Origin: Mytilus californianus
Taxonomy: Eukaryota > Mollusca > Bivalvia > Mytilida > Mytilidae
DNA: 64,000 nt
Reading direction: 5' to 3'
Assembly (NCBI RefSeq): GCF_021869535.1
Contig: NW_026262659.1
Span: 11,958,321 to 12,022,320 of the forward strand
Under the pieces are notes generated by a model that was not told the origin of the DNA, did not search any database, and saw only the letters and a list, made by a program, of their open reading frames with translations. This document shows, piece by piece, positions 39,567 through 54,823 of this stretch (positions are counted from its first letter, which is position 1; each line of letters opens with the position of its first letter). Made by a program: the position numbers and the translations under genes.

Positions 39567-41312
39567 TGTAAAGTGTTTTTTTTACAGATTTAGTGAAATA
39601 TTTGTGATGGACTACAGATTTTATGTACATAGCTCTTCACATTTCACATACATCAAACAGGCCATTTAACCAGGGACATAAATACAAATATTCTGCACAT
39701 TTTTTCTGTGATAATCTACTTTTCTCTAGATTCCGAGTTCACAAATGGTTAATTAAATTTGATTTAAGCATAGAAACACAAATATCAGGAACATAAAAAG
39801 CTGTCAGATAGAAAGTCAGCATGGCTCTTAGGCATAAAATGGAAACTGCTTTAAAATGCTTATTTTAGCCGTATAATGCCAAAATGCTTATTTTAACAGA
39901 ATTTCTGTCAAACAAAGATGTAAATCCTTTACTTTTATTGAGTTTGACAAATCGAAACCAGCAAACCATTCAGGAAAGTTGCCAAAGTACAGAATCTACA
40001 TTTACGGAATTCATCTCTTAGGCCCGAGAACACAGTTATTTCGTAGTGCATTTCTTTTAGACAGTAAATTCAAATTAAAAAAATCGCACCTGCTCTATCT
40101 CAAAAAGATTTTTACAGTGTAGTGTACTACTATTGATACAAATAATATCAAAATTATAGAAACTTCTACCAGCTCTAACTCAAAATATTGACAATTCTGT
40201 GTTAAGGGGGGCTAAAATTCAGTTTGACAGCTTCAGACATTCTAATTGTTGACCTTTTTTAACTGGACCAAATCACTACTTAACATAAAGATTCAGCACC
40301 CAAATTTTTTTAACATGTAATTTCATCCCCTTACTTAATATTTCATGCATAAAATATCAAGAAATAAATTGGGAAAGTGTATCAAAAAAAAATGCAAGTT
40401 ATACACTGTTCACACTAGGGACTATATTTGTAGACAACGAAAACCAAAGGACGATAACTGTGTCCTTGGACCTAATAGGATAGAAAGACTTGACCAATTT
40501 TAATAAAACTTTGCATGACCTAAGCTTAGGCAATTATAAGATAGTTGGCCAAGTTTCATGGCCATAGGATATATATTATAGAAACTAGGGCCATTTTAAT
40601 ATTGAAATTTGGATGTTTATTTTTGACGTTTAAATCCAATATTTTCAACTGTCAAGATTTTGGCCTAAAAAATTTAAATATTGCAAAAATTTGCTTTTTA
40701 AATACTCTTGAATTTAATATAATAAGTATTTAAAGCAACGGAACACTCATTTGATTTATCAGATTTATTTCAGTTATTCAAAAGTCAAATTTATATGAGC
40801 CTGTGCCTGAAAATAGAGATTTTCGAATTAAGGGAAGCCTTACATAAACATGCATTTTTTTCAACCAATTTGAAGTTTTTGAAGTTTTTTAACCATACAT
40901 TATTCTTCCATATATATTAAATGTACTTTAAATGTAAAGAAAAGTTACAAAAAGCATACCACATGAGTATAAAATGGTCTTAGGCCATGTAAGACTGAGA
41001 ATTATTTAGAGTCGATTTAGGCCGTAGCCCATATTTACATATAAAAATGCACACAGAGGCTATAAGAAATTGAAATTTGTTACTTTTTGCTCATTTCTAT
41101 GCTAAGATGTCATGATACAAGAAGTCTAATTGCAAAAGGACTCTTGAATTCAACTTTTTTTTGCAGACAGTATGGTTTGATGACCAGTTTTTCACTTTTC
41201 AATGGAAAACTTGCATGTAGTTTTAGTCTCATTTGGCATATATTTGAACCACTTACTATCCTAAAGAAGAAAATTATGGTAGCATATGAAATGAATAGGG
41301 TGTACTGATCAT
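39567..41312. repeat. Unit 25, long (1,746 bp)
   Basis: Module at 40021-40472. Private G for T at 40248, inside the module. Confidence 0.95.
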
Positions 41313-43058
41313 TGTAAAGTGTTTTTTTTACAGATTTAGTGAAATATTTGTGATGGACTACAGATTTTATGTACATAGCTCTTCACATTTCACATACATC
41401 AAACAGGCCATTTAACCAGGGACATAAATACAAATATTCTGCACATTTTTTCTGTGATAATCTACTTTTCTCTAGATTCCGAGTTCACAAATGGTTAATT
41501 AAATTTGATTTAAGCATAGAAACACAAATATCAGGAACATAAAAAGCTGTCAGATAGAAAGTCAGCATGGCTCTTAGGCATAAAATGGAAACTGCTTTAA
41601 AATGCTTATTTTAGCCGTATAATGCCAAAATGCTTATTTTAACAGAATTTCTGTCAAACAAAGATGTAAATCCTTTACTTTTATTGAGTTTGACAAATCG
41701 AAACCAGCAAACCATTCAGGAAAGTTGCCAAAGTACAGAATCTACATTTACGGAATTCATCTCTTAGGCCCGAGAACACAGTTATTTCGTAGTGCATTTC
41801 TTTTAGACAGTAAATTCAAATTAAAAAAATCGCACCTGCTCTATCTCAAAAAGATTTTTACAGTGTAGTGTACTACTATTGATACAAATAATATCAAAAT
41901 TATAGAAACTTCTACCAGCTCTAACTCAAAATATTGACAATTCTGTGTTAAGGGGGGCTAAAATTCAGTTTGACAGCTTCAGACATTCTAATTTTTGACC
42001 TTTTTTAACTGGACCAAATCACTACTTAACATAAAGATTCAGCACCCAAATTTTTTTAACATGTAATTTCATCCCCTTACTTAATATTTCATGCATAAAA
42101 TATCAAGAAATAAATTGGGAAAGTGTATCAAAAAAAAATGCAAGTTATACACTGTTCACACTAGGGACTATATTTGTAGACAACGAAAACCAAAGGACGA
42201 TAACTGTGTCCTTGGACCTAATAGGATAGAAAGACTTGACCAATTTTAATAAAACTTTGCATGACCTAAGCTTAGGCAATTATAAGATAGTTGGCCAAGT
42301 TTCATGGCCATAGGATATATATTATAGAAACTAGGGCCATTTTAATATTGAAATTTGGATGTTTATTTTTGACGTTTAAATCCAATATTTTCAACTGTCA
42401 AGATTTTGGCCTAAAAAATTTAAATATTGCAAAAATTTGCTTTTTAAATACTCTTGAATTTAATATAATAAGTATTTAAAGCAACGGAACACTCATTTGA
42501 TTTATCAGATTTATTTCAGTTATTCAAAAGTCAAATTTATATGAGCCTGTGCCTGAAAATAGAGATTTTCGAATTAAGGGAAGCCTTACATAAACATGCA
42601 TTTTTTTCAACCAATTTGAAGTTTTTGAAGTTTTTTAACCATACATTATTCTTCCATATATATTAAATGTACTTTAAATGTAAAGAAAAGTTACAAAAAG
42701 CATACCACATGAGTATAAAATGGTCTTAGGCCATGTAAGACTGAGAATTATTTAGAGTCGATTTAGGCCGTAGCCCATATTTACATATAAAAATGCACAC
42801 AGAGGCTATAAGAAATTGAAATTTGTTACTTTTTGCTCATTTCTATGCTAAGATGTCATGATACAAGAAGTCTAATTGCAAAAGGACTCTTGAATTCAAC
42901 TTTTTTTTGCAGACAGTATGGTTTGATGACCAGTTTTTCACTTTTCAATGGAAAACTTGCATGTAGTTTTAGTCTCATTTGGCATATATTTGAACCACTT
43001 ACTATCCTAAAGAAGAAAATTATGGTAGCATATGAAATGAATAGGGTGTACTGATCAT
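41313..43058. repeat. Unit 26, long (1,746 bp)
   Basis: Standard unit. Module at 41767-42218. Confidence 0.95.
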
Positions 43059-44804
43059 TGTAAAGTGTTTTTTTTACAGATTTAGTGAAATATTTGTGAT
43101 GGACTACAGATTTTATGTACATAGCTCTTCACATTTCACATACATCAAACAGGCCATTTAACCAGGGACATAAATACAAATATTCTGCACATTTTTTCTG
43201 TGATAATCTACTTTTCTCTAGATTCCGAGTTCACAAATGGTTAATTAAATTTGATTTAAGCATAGAAACACAAATATCAGGAACATAAAAAGCTGTCAGA
43301 TAGAAAGTCAGCATGGCTCTTAGGCATAAAATGGAAACTGCTTTAAAATGCTTATTTTAGCCGTATAATGCCAAAATGCTTATTTTAACAGAATTTCTGT
43401 CAAACAAAGATGTAAATCCTTTACTTTTATTGAGTTTGACAAATCGAAACCAGCAAACCATTCAGGAAAGTTGCCAAAGTACAGAATCTACATTTACGGA
43501 ATTCATCTCTTAGGCCCGAGAACACAGTTATTTCGTAGTGCATTTCTTTTAGACAGTAAATTCAAATTAAAAAAATCGCACCTGCTCTATCTCAAAAAGA
43601 TTTTTACAGTGTAGTGTACTACTATTGATACAAATAATATCAAAATTATAGAAACTTCTACCAGCTCTAACTCAAAATATTGACAATTCTGTGTTAAGGG
43701 GGGCTAAAATTCAGTTTGACAGCTTCAGACATTCTAATTTTTGACCTTTTTTAACTGGACCAAATCACTACTTAACATAAAGATTCAGCACCCAAATTTT
43801 TTTAACATGTAATTTCATCCCCTTACTTAATATTTCATGCATAAAATATCAAGAAATAAATTGGGAAAGTGTATCAAAAAAAAATGCAAGTTATACACTG
43901 TTCACACTAGGGACTATATTTGTAGACAACGAAAACCAAAGGACGATAACTGTGTCCTTGGACCTAATAGGATAGAAAGACTTGACCAATTTTAATAAAA
44001 CTTTGCATGACCTAAGCTTAGGCAATTATAAGATAGTTGGCCAAGTTTCATGGCCATAGGATATATATTATAGAAACTAGGGCCATTTTAATATTGAAAT
44101 TTGGATGTTTATTTTTGACGTTTAAATCCAATATTTTCAACTGTCAAGATTTTGGCCTAAAAAATTTAAATATTGCAAAAATTTGCTTTTCAAATACTCT
44201 TGAATTTAATATAATAAGTATTTAAAGCAACGGAACACTCATTTGATTTATCAGATTTATTTCAGTTATTCAAAAGTCAAATTTATATGAGCCTGTGCCT
44301 GAAAATAGAGATTTTCGAATTAAGGGAAGCCTTACATAAACATGCATTTTTTTCAACCAATTTGAAGTTTTTGAAGTTTTTTAACCATACATTATTCTTC
44401 CATATATATTAAATGTACTTTAAATGTAAAGAAAAGTTACAAAAAGCATACCACATGAGTATAAAATGGTCTTAGGCCATGTAAGACTGAGAATTATTTA
44501 GAGTCGATTTAGGCCGTAGCCCATATTTACATATAAAAATGCACACAGAGGCTATAAGAAATTGAAATTTGTTACTTTTTGCTCATTTCTATGCTAAGAT
44601 GTCATGATACAAGAAGTCTAATTGCAAAAGGACTCTTGAATTCAACTTTTTTTTGCAGACAGTATGGTTTGATGACCAGTTTTTCACTTTTCAATGGAAA
44701 ACTTGCATGTAGTTTTAGTCTCATTTGGCATATATTTGAACCACTTACTATCCTAAAGAAGAAAATTATGGTAGCATATGAAATGAATAGGGTGTACTGA
44801 TCAT
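43059..44804. repeat. Unit 27, long (1,746 bp)
   Basis: Module at 43513-43964. Private C for T at 44191. Confidence 0.95.
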
Positions 44805-46550
44805 TGTAAAGTGTTTTTTTTACAGATTTAGTGAAATATTTGTGATGGACTACAGATTTTATGTACATAGCTCTTCACATTTCACATACATCAAACAGGC
44901 CATTTAACCAGGGACATAAATACAAATATTCTGCACATTTTTTCTGTGATAATCTACTTTTCTCTAGATTCCGAGTTCACAAATGGTTAATTAAATTTGA
45001 TTTAAGCATAGAAACACAAATATCAGGAACATAAAAAGCTGTCAGATAGAAAGTCAGCATGGCTCTTAGGCATAAAATGGAAACTGCTTTAAAATGCTTA
45101 TTTTAGCCGTATAATGCCAAAATGCTTATTTTAACAGAATTTCTGTCAAACAAAGATGTAAATCCTTTACTTTTATTGAGTTTGACAAATCGAAACCAGC
45201 AAACCATTCAGGAAAGTTGCCAAAGTACAGAATCTACATTTACGGAATTCATCTCTTAGGCCCGAGAACACAGTTATTTCGTAGTGCATTTCTTTTAGAC
45301 AGTAAATTCAAATTAAAAAAATCGCACCTGCTCTATCTCAAAAAGATTTTTACAGTGTAGTGTACTACTATTGATACAAATAATATCAAAATTATAGAAA
45401 CTTCTACCAGCTCTAACTCAAAATATTGACAATTCTGTGTTAAGGGGGGCTAAAATTCAGTTTGACAGCTTCAGACATTCTAATTTTTGACCTTTTTTAA
45501 CTGGACCAAATCACTACTTAACATAAAGATTCAGCACCCAAATTTTTTTAACATGTAATTTCATCCCCTTACTTAATATTTCATGCATAAAATATCAAGA
45601 AATAAATTGGGAAAGTGTATCAAAAAAAAATGCAAGTTATACACTGTTCACACTAGGGACTATATTTGTAGACAACGAAAACCAAAGGACGATAACTGTG
45701 TCCTTGGACCTAATAGGATAGAAAGACTTGACCAATTTTAATAAAACTTTGCATGACCTAAGCTTAGGCAATTATAAGATAGTTGGCCAAGTTTCATGGC
45801 CATAGGATATATATTATAGAAACTAGGGCCATTTTAATATTGAAATTTGGATGTTTATTTTTGACGTTTAAATCCAATATTTTCAACTGTCAAGATTTTG
45901 GCCTAAAAAATTTAAATATTGCAAAAATTTGCTTTTTAAATACTCTTGAATTTAATATAATAAGTATTTAAAGCAACGGAACACTCATTTGATTTATCAG
46001 ATTTATTTCAGTTATTCAAAAGTCAAATTTATATGAGCCTGTGCCTGAAAATAGAGATTTTCGAATTAAGGGAAGCCTTACATAAACATGCATTTTTTTC
46101 AACCAATTTGAAGTTTTTGAAGTTTTTTAACCATACATTATTCTTCCATATATATTAAATGTACTTTAAATGTAAAGAAAAGTTACAAAAAGCATACCAC
46201 ATGAGTATAAAATGGTCTTAGGCCATGTAAGACTGAGAATTATTTAGAGTCGATTTAGGCCGTAGCCCATATTTACATATAAAAATGCACACAGAGGCTA
46301 TAAGAAATTGAAATTTGTTACTTTTTGCTCATTTCTATGCTAAGATGTCATGATACAAGAAGTCTAATTGCAAAAGGACTCTTGAATTCAACTTTTTTTT
46401 GCAGACAGTATGGTTTGATGACCAGTTTTTCACTTTTCAATGGAAAACTTGCATGTAGTTTTAGTCTCATTTGGCATATATTTGAACCACTTACTATCCT
46501 AAAGAAGAAAATTATGGTAGCATATGAAATGAATAGGGTGTACTGATCAT
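44805..46550. repeat. Unit 28, long (1,746 bp)
   Basis: Standard unit. Module at 45259-45710. Confidence 0.95.
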
Positions 46551-48296
46551 TGTAAAGTGTTTTTTTTACAGATTTAGTGAAATATTTGTGATGGACTACA
46601 GATTTTATGTACATAGCTCTTCACATTTCACATACATCAAACAGGCCATTTAACCAGGGACATAAATACAAATATTCTGCACATTTTTTCTGTGATAATC
46701 TACTTTTCTCTAGATTCCGAGTTCACAAATGGTTAATTAAATTTGATTTAAGCATAGAAACACAAATATCAGGAACATAAAAAGCTGTCAGATAGAAAGT
46801 CAGCATGGCTCTTAGGCATAAAATGGAAACTGCTTTAAAATGCTTATTTTAGCCGTATAATGCCAAAATGCTTATTTTAACAGAATTTCTGTCAAACAAA
46901 GATGTAAATCCTTTACTTTTATTGAGTTTGACAAATCGAAACCAGCAAACCATTCAGGAAAGTTGCCAAAGTACAGAATCTACATTTACGGAATTCATCT
47001 CTAAGGCCCGAGAACACAGTTATTTCGTAGTGCATTTCTTTTAGACAGTAAATTCAAATTAAAAAAATCGCACCTGCTCTATCTCAAAAAGATTTTTACA
47101 GTGTAGTGTACTACTATTGATACAAATAATATCAAAATTATAGAAACTTCTACCAGCTCTAACTCAAAATATTGACAATTCTGTGTTAAGGGGGGCTAAA
47201 ATTCAGTTTGACAGCTTCAGACATTCTAATTTTTGACCTTTTTTAACTGGACCAAATCACTACTTAACATAAAGATTCAGCACCCAAATTTTTTTAACAT
47301 GTAATTTCATCCCCTTACTTAATATTTCATGCATAAAATATCAAGAAATAAATTGGGAAAGTGTATCAAAAAAAAATGCAAGTTATACACTGTTCACACT
47401 AGGGACTATATTTGTAGACAACGAAAACCAAAGGACGATAACTGTGTCCTTGGACCTAATAGGATAGAAAGACTTGACCAATTTTAATAAAACTTTGCAT
47501 GACCTAAGCTTAGGCAATTATAAGATAGTTGGCCAAGTTTCATGGCCATAGGATATATATTATAGAAACTAGGGCCATTTTAATATTGAAATTTGGATGT
47601 TTATTTTTGACGTTTAAATCCAATATTTTCAACTGTCAAGATTTTGGCCTAAAAAATTTAAATATTGCAAAAATTTGCTTTTTAAATACTCTTGAATTTA
47701 ATATAATAAGTATTTAAAGCAACGAAACACTCATTTGATTTATCAGATTTATTTCAGTTATTCAAAAGTCAAATTTATATGAGCCTGTGCCTGAAAATAG
47801 AGATTTTCGAATTAAGGGAAGCCTTACATAAACATGCATTTTTTTCAACCAATTTGAAGTTTTTGAAGTTTTTTAACCATACATTATTCTTCCATATATA
47901 TTAAATGTACTTTAAATGTAAAGAAAAGTTACAAAAAGCATACCACATGAGTATAAAATGGTCTTAGGCCATGTAAGACTGAGAATTATTTAGAGTCGAT
48001 TTAGGCCGTAGCCCATATTTACATATAAAAATGCACACAGAGGCTATAAGAAATTGAAATTTGTTACTTTTTGCTCATTTCTATGCTAAGATGTCATGAT
48101 ACAAGAAGTCTAATTGCAAAAGGACTCTTGAATTCAACTTTTTTTTGCAGACAGTATGGTTTGATGACCAGTTTTTCACTTTTCAATGGAAAACTTGCAT
48201 GTAGTTTTAGTCTCATTTGGCATATATTTGAACCACTTACTATCCTAAAGAAGAAAATTATGGTAGCATATGAAATGAATAGGGTGTACTGATCAT
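46551..48296. repeat. Unit 29, long (1,746 bp)
   Basis: Module at 47005-47456. A for T at 47003 (left TA to AA), shared only with unit 9, but without the 11-bp deletion that unit 9 carries. Private A for G at 47725. Confidence 0.95.
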
Positions 48297-50042
48297 TGTA
48301 AAGTGTTTTTTTTACAGATTTAGTGAAATATTTGTGATGGACTACAGATTTTATGTACATAGCTCTTCACATTTCACATACATCAAACAGGCCATTTAAC
48401 CAGGGACATAAATACAAATATTCTGCACATTTTTTCTGTGATAATCTACTTTTCTCTAGATTCTGAGTTCACAAATGGTTAATTAAATTTGATTTAAGCA
48501 TAGAAACACAAATATCAGGAACATAAAAAGCTGTCAGATAGAAAGTCAGCATGGCTCTTAGGCATAAAATGGAAACTGCTTTAAAATGCTTATTTTAGCC
48601 GTATAATGCCAAAATGCTTATTTTAACAGAATTTCTGTCAAACAAAGATGTAAATCCTTTACTTTTATTGAGTTTGACAAATCGAAACCAGCAAACCATT
48701 CAGGAAAGTTGCCAAAGTACAGAATCTACATTTACGGAATTCATCTCTTAGGCCCGAGAACACAGTTATTTCGTAGTGCATTTCTTTTAGACAGTAAATT
48801 CAAATTAAAAAAATCGCACCTGCTCTATCTCAAAAAGATTTTTACAGTGTAGTGTACTACTATTGATACAAATAATATCAAAATTATAGAAACTTCTACC
48901 AGCTCTAACTCAAAATATTGACAATTCTGTGTTAAGGGGGGCTAAAATTCAGTTTGACAGCTTCAGACATTCTAATTTTTGACCTTTTTTAACTGGACCA
49001 AATCACTACTTAACATAAAGATTCAGCACCCAAATTTTTTTAACATGTAATTTCATCCCCTTACTTAATATTTCATGCATAAAATATCAAGAAATAAATT
49101 GGGAAAGTGTATCAAAAAAAAATGCAAGTTATACACTGTTCACACTAGGGACTATATTTGTAGACAACGAAAACCAAAGGACGATAACTGTGTCCTTGGA
49201 CCTAATAGGATAGAAAGACTTGACCAATTTTAATAAAACTTTGCATGACCTAAGCTTAGGCAATTATAAGATAGTTGGCCAAGTTTCATGGCCATAGGAT
49301 ATATATTATAGAAACTAGGGCCATTTTAATATTGAAATTTGGATGTTTATTTTTGACGTTTAAATCCAATATTTTCAACTGTCAAGATTTTGGCCTAAAA
49401 AATTTAAATATTGCAAAAATTTGCTTTTTAAATACTCTTGAATTTAATATAATAAGTATTTAAAGCAACGGAACACTCATTTGATTTATCAGATTTATTT
49501 CAGTTATTCAAAAGTCAAATTTATATGAGCCTGTGCCTGAAAATAGAGATTTTCGAATTAAGGGAAGCCTTACATAAACATGCATTTTTTTCAACCAATT
49601 TGAAGTTTTTGAAGTTTTTTAACCATACATTATTCTTCCATATATATTAAATGTACTTTAAATGTAAAGAAAAGTTACAAAAAGCATACCACATGAGTAT
49701 AAAATGGTCTTAGGCCATGTAAGACTGAGAATTATTTAGAGTCGATTTAGGCCGTAGCCCATATTTACATATAAAAATGCACACAGAGGCTATAAGAAAT
49801 TGAAATTTGTTACTTTTTGCTCATTTCTATGCTAAGATGTCATGATACAAGAAGTCTAATTGCAAAAGGACTCTTGAATTCAACTTTTTTTTGCAGACAG
49901 TATGGTTTGATGACCAGTTTTTCACTTTTCAATGGAAAACTTGCATGTAGTTTTAGTCTCATTTGGCATATATTTGAACCACTTACTATCCTAAAGAAGA
50001 AAATTATGGTAGCATATGAAATGAATAGGGTGTACTGATCAT
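48297..50042. repeat. Unit 30, long (1,746 bp)
   Basis: Module at 48751-49202. Private T for C at 48464. Confidence 0.95.
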
Positions 50043-51788
50043 TGTAAAGTGTTTTTTTTACAGATTTAGTGAAATATTTGTGATGGACTACAGATTTTAT
50101 GTACATAGCTCTTCACATTTCACATACATCAAACAGGCCATTTAACCAGGGACATAAATACAAATATTCTGCACATTTTTTCTGTGATAATCTACTTTTC
50201 TCTAGATTCCGAGTTCACAAATGGTTAATTAAATTTGATTTAAGCATAGAAACACAAATATCAGGAACATAAAAAGCTGTCAGATAGAAAGTCAGCATGG
50301 CTCTTAGGCATAAAATGGAAACTGCTTTAAAATGCTTATTTTAGCCGTATAATGCCAAAATGCTTATTTTAACAGAATTTCTGTCAAACAAAGATGTAAA
50401 TCCTTTACTTTTATTGAGTTTGACAAATCGAAACCAGCAAACCATTCAGGAAAGTTGCCAAAGTACAGAATCTACATTTACGGAATTCATCTCTTAGGCC
50501 CGAGAACACAGTTATTTCGTAGTGCATTTCTTTTAGACAGTAAATTCAAATTAAAAAAATCGCACCTGCTCTATCTCAAAAAGATTTTTACAGTGTAGTG
50601 TACTACTATTGATACAAATAATATCAAAATTATAGAAACTTCTACCAGCTCTAACTCAAAATATTGACAATTCTGTGTTAAGGGGGGCTAAAATTCAGTT
50701 TGACAGCTTCAGACATTCTAATTTTTGACCTTTTTTAACTGGACCAAATCACTACTTAACATAAAGATTCAGCACCCAAATTTTTTTAACATGTAATTTC
50801 ATCCCCTTACTTAATATTTCATGCATAAAATATCAAGAAATAAATTGGGAAAGTGTATCAAAAAAAAATGCAAGTTATACACTGTTCACACTAGGGACTA
50901 TATTTGTAGACAACGAAAACCAAAGGACGATAACTGTGTCCTTGGACCTAATAGGATAGAAAGACTTGACCAATTTTAATAAAACTTTGCATGACCTAAG
51001 CTTAGGCAATTATAAGATAGTTGGCCAAGTTTCATGGCCATAGGATATATATTATAGAAACTAGGGCCATTTTAATATTGAAATTTGGATGTTTATTTTT
51101 GACGTTTAAATCCAATATTTTCAACTGTCAAGATTTTGGCCTAAAAAATTTAAATATTGCAAAAATTTGCTTTTTAAATACTCTTGAATTTAATATAATA
51201 AGTATTTAAAGCAACGGAACACTCATTTGATTTATCAGATTTATTTCAGTTATTCAAAAGTCAAATTTATATGAGCCTGTGCCTGAAAATAGAGATTTTC
51301 GAATTAAGGGAAGCCTTACATAAACATGCATTTTTTTCAACCAATTTGAAGTTTTTGAAGTTTTTTAACCATACATTATTCTTCCATATATATTAAATGT
51401 ACTTTAAATGTAAAGAAAAGTTACAAAAAGCATACCACATGAGTATAAAATGGTCTTAGGCCATGTAAGACTGAGAATTATTTAGAGTCGATTTAGGCCG
51501 TAGCCCATATTTACATATAAAAATGCACACAGAGGCTATAAGAAATTGAAATTTGTTACTTTTTGCTCATTTCTATGCTAAGATGTCATGATACAAGAAG
51601 TCTAATTGCAAAAGGACTCTTGAATTCAACTTTTTTTTGCAGACAGTATGGTTTGATGACCAGTTTTTCACTTTTCAATGGAAAACTTGCATGTAGTTTT
51701 AGTCTCATTTGGCATATATTTGAACCACTTACTATCCTAAAGAAGAAAATTATGGTAGCATATGAAATGAATAGGGTGTACTGATCAT
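50043..51788. repeat. Unit 31, long (1,746 bp)
   Basis: Standard unit and end of the run of 13 long units. Module at 50497-50948. Confidence 0.95.
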
Positions 51789-53077
51789 TGTAAAGTGTTT
51801 TTTTTACAGATTTAGTGAAATATTTGTGATGGACTACAGATTTTATGTACATAGCTCTTCACATTTCACATACATCAAACAGGCCATTTAACCAGGGACA
51901 TAAATACAAATATTCTGCACATTTTTTCTGTGATAATCTACTTTTCTCTAGATTCCGAGTTCACAAATGGTTAATTAAATTTGATTTAAGCATAGAAACA
52001 CAAATATCAGGAACATAAAAAGCTGTCAGATAGAAAGTCAGCATGGCTCTTAGGCATAAAATGGAAACTGCTTTAAAATGCTTATTTTAGCCGTATAATG
52101 CCAAAATGCTTATTTTAACAGAATTTCTGTCAAACAAAGATGTAAATCCTTTACTTTTATTGAGTTTGACAAATCGAAACCAGCAAACCATTCAGGAAAG
52201 TTGCCAAAGTACAGAATCTACATTTACGGAATTCATCTCTTAGGATAGAAAGACTTGACTAATTTTAATAAAACTTTGCATGACCTAAGCTTAGGCAATT
52301 ATAAGATAGTTGGCCAAGTTTCATGGCCATAGGATATATATTATAGAAACTAGGGCCATTTTAATATTGAAATTTGGATGTTTATTTTTGACGTTTAAAT
52401 CCAATATTTTCAACTGTCAAGATTTTGGCCTAAAAAATTTGAATATTGCAAAAATTTGCTTTTTAAATACTCTTGAATTTAATATAATAAGTATTTAAAG
52501 CAACGGAACACTCATTTGATTTATCAGATTTATTTCAGTTATTCAAAAGTCAAATTTATATGAGCCTGTGCCTGAAAATAGAGATTTTCGAATTAAGGGA
52601 AGCCTTACATAAACATGCATTTTTTTCAACCAATTTGAAGTTTTTGAAGTTTTTTAACCATACATTATTCTTCCATATATATTAAATGTACTTTAAATGT
52701 AAAGAAAAGTTACAAAAAGCATACCACATGAGTATAAAATGGTCTTAGGCCATGTAAGACTGAGAATTATTTAGAGTCGATTTAGGCCGTAGCCCATATT
52801 TACATATAAAAATGCACACAGAGGCTATAAGAAATTGAAATTTGTTACTTTTTGCTCATTTCTATGCTAAGATGTCATGATACAAGAAGTCTAATTGCAA
52901 AAGGACTCTTGAATTCAACTTTTTTTTGCAGACAGTATGGTTTGATGACCAGTTTTTCACTTTTCAATGGAAAACTTGCATGTAGTTTTAGTCTCATTTG
53001 GCATATATTTGAACCACTTACTATCCTAAAGAAGAAAATTATGGTAGCATATGAAATGAATAGGGTGTACTGATCAT
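51789..53077. repeat. Unit 32, short type B (1,289 bp)
   Basis: Module missing; CTTAGG junction at 52239-52244. G for A at 52441 as in unit 13. Private T for C at 52260, which must postdate the shared ancestor with unit 13. Confidence 0.95.
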
Positions 53078-54823
53078 TGTAAAGTGTTTTTTTTACAGAT
53101 TTAGTGAAATATTTGTGATGGACTACAGATTTTATGTACATAGCTCTTCACATTTCACATACATCAAACAGGCCATTTAACCAGGGACATAAATACAAAT
53201 ATTCTGCACATTTTTTCTGTGATAATCTACTTTTCTCTAGATTCCGAGTTCACAAATGGTTAATTAAATTTGATTTAAGCATAGAAACACAAATATCAGG
53301 AACATAAAAAGCTGTCAGATAGAAAGTCAGCATGGCTCTTAGGCATAAAATGGAAACTGCTTTAAAATGCTTATTTTAGCCGTATAATGCCAAAATGCTT
53401 ATTTTAACAGAATTTCTGTCAAACAAAGATGTAAATCCTTTACTTTTATTGAGTTTGACAAATCGAAACCAGCAAACCATTCAGGAAAGTTGCCAAAGTA
53501 CAGAATCTACATTTACGGAATCCATCTCTTAGGCCCGAGAACACAGTTATTTCGTAGTGCATTTCTTTTAGACAGTAAATTCAAATTAAAAAAATCGCAC
53601 CTGCTCTATCTCAAAAAGATTTTTACAGTGTAGTGTACTACTATTGATACAAATAATATCAAAATTATAGAAACTTCTACCAGCTCTAACTCAAAATATT
53701 GACAATTCTGTGTTAAGGGGGGCTAAAATTCAGTTTGACAGCTTCAGACATTCTAATTTTTGACCTTTTTTAACTGGACCAAATCACTACTTAACATAAA
53801 GATTCAGCACCCAAATTTTTTTAACATGTAATTTCATCCCCTTACTTAATATTTCATGCATAAAATATCAAGAAATAAATTGGGAAAGTGTATCAAAAAA
53901 AAATGCAAGTTATACACTGTTCACACTAGGGACTATATTTGTAGACAACGAAAACCAAAGGACGATAACTGTGTCCTTGGACCTAATAGGATAGAAAGAC
54001 TTGACCAATTTTAATAAAACTTTGCATGACCTAAGCTTAGGCAATTATAAGATAGTTGGCCAAGTTTCATGGCCATAGGATATATATTATAGAAACTAGG
54101 GCCATTTTAATATTGAAATTTGGATGTTTATTTTTGACGTTTAAATCCAATATTTTCAACTGTCAAGATTTTGGCCTAAAAAATTTAAATATTGCAAAAA
54201 TTTGCTTTTTAAATACTCTTGAATTTAATATAATAAGTATTTAAAGCAACGGAACACTCATTTGATTTATCAGATTTATTTCAGTTATTCAAAAGTCAAA
54301 TTTATATGAGCCTGTGCCTGAAAATAGAGATTTTCGAATTAAGGGAAGCCTTACATAAACATGCATTTTTTTCAACCAATTTGAAGTTTTTGAAGTTTTT
54401 TAACCATACATTATTCTTCCATATATATTAAATGTACTTTAAATGTAAAGAAAAGTTACAAAAAGCATACCACATGAGTATAAAATGGTCTTAGGCCATG
54501 TAAGACTGAGAATTATTTAGAGTCGATTTAGGCCGTAGCCCATATTTACATATAAAAATGCACACAGAGGCTATAAGAAATTGAAATTTGTTACTTTTTG
54601 CTCATTTCTATGCTAAGATGTCATGATACAAGAAGTCTAATTGCAAAAGGACTCTTGAATTCAACTTTTTTTTGCAGACAGTATGGTTTGATGACCAGTT
54701 TTTCACTTTTCAATGGAAAACTTGCATGTAGTTTTAGTCTCATTTGGCATATATTTGAACCACTTACTATCCTAAAGAAGAAAATTATGGTAGCATATGA
54801 AATGAATAGGGTGTACTGATCAT
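53078..54823. repeat. Unit 33, long (1,746 bp)
   Basis: Module at 53532-53983. Private C for T at 53522 turns the GAATTC left of the module into GAATCC. Confidence 0.95.
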
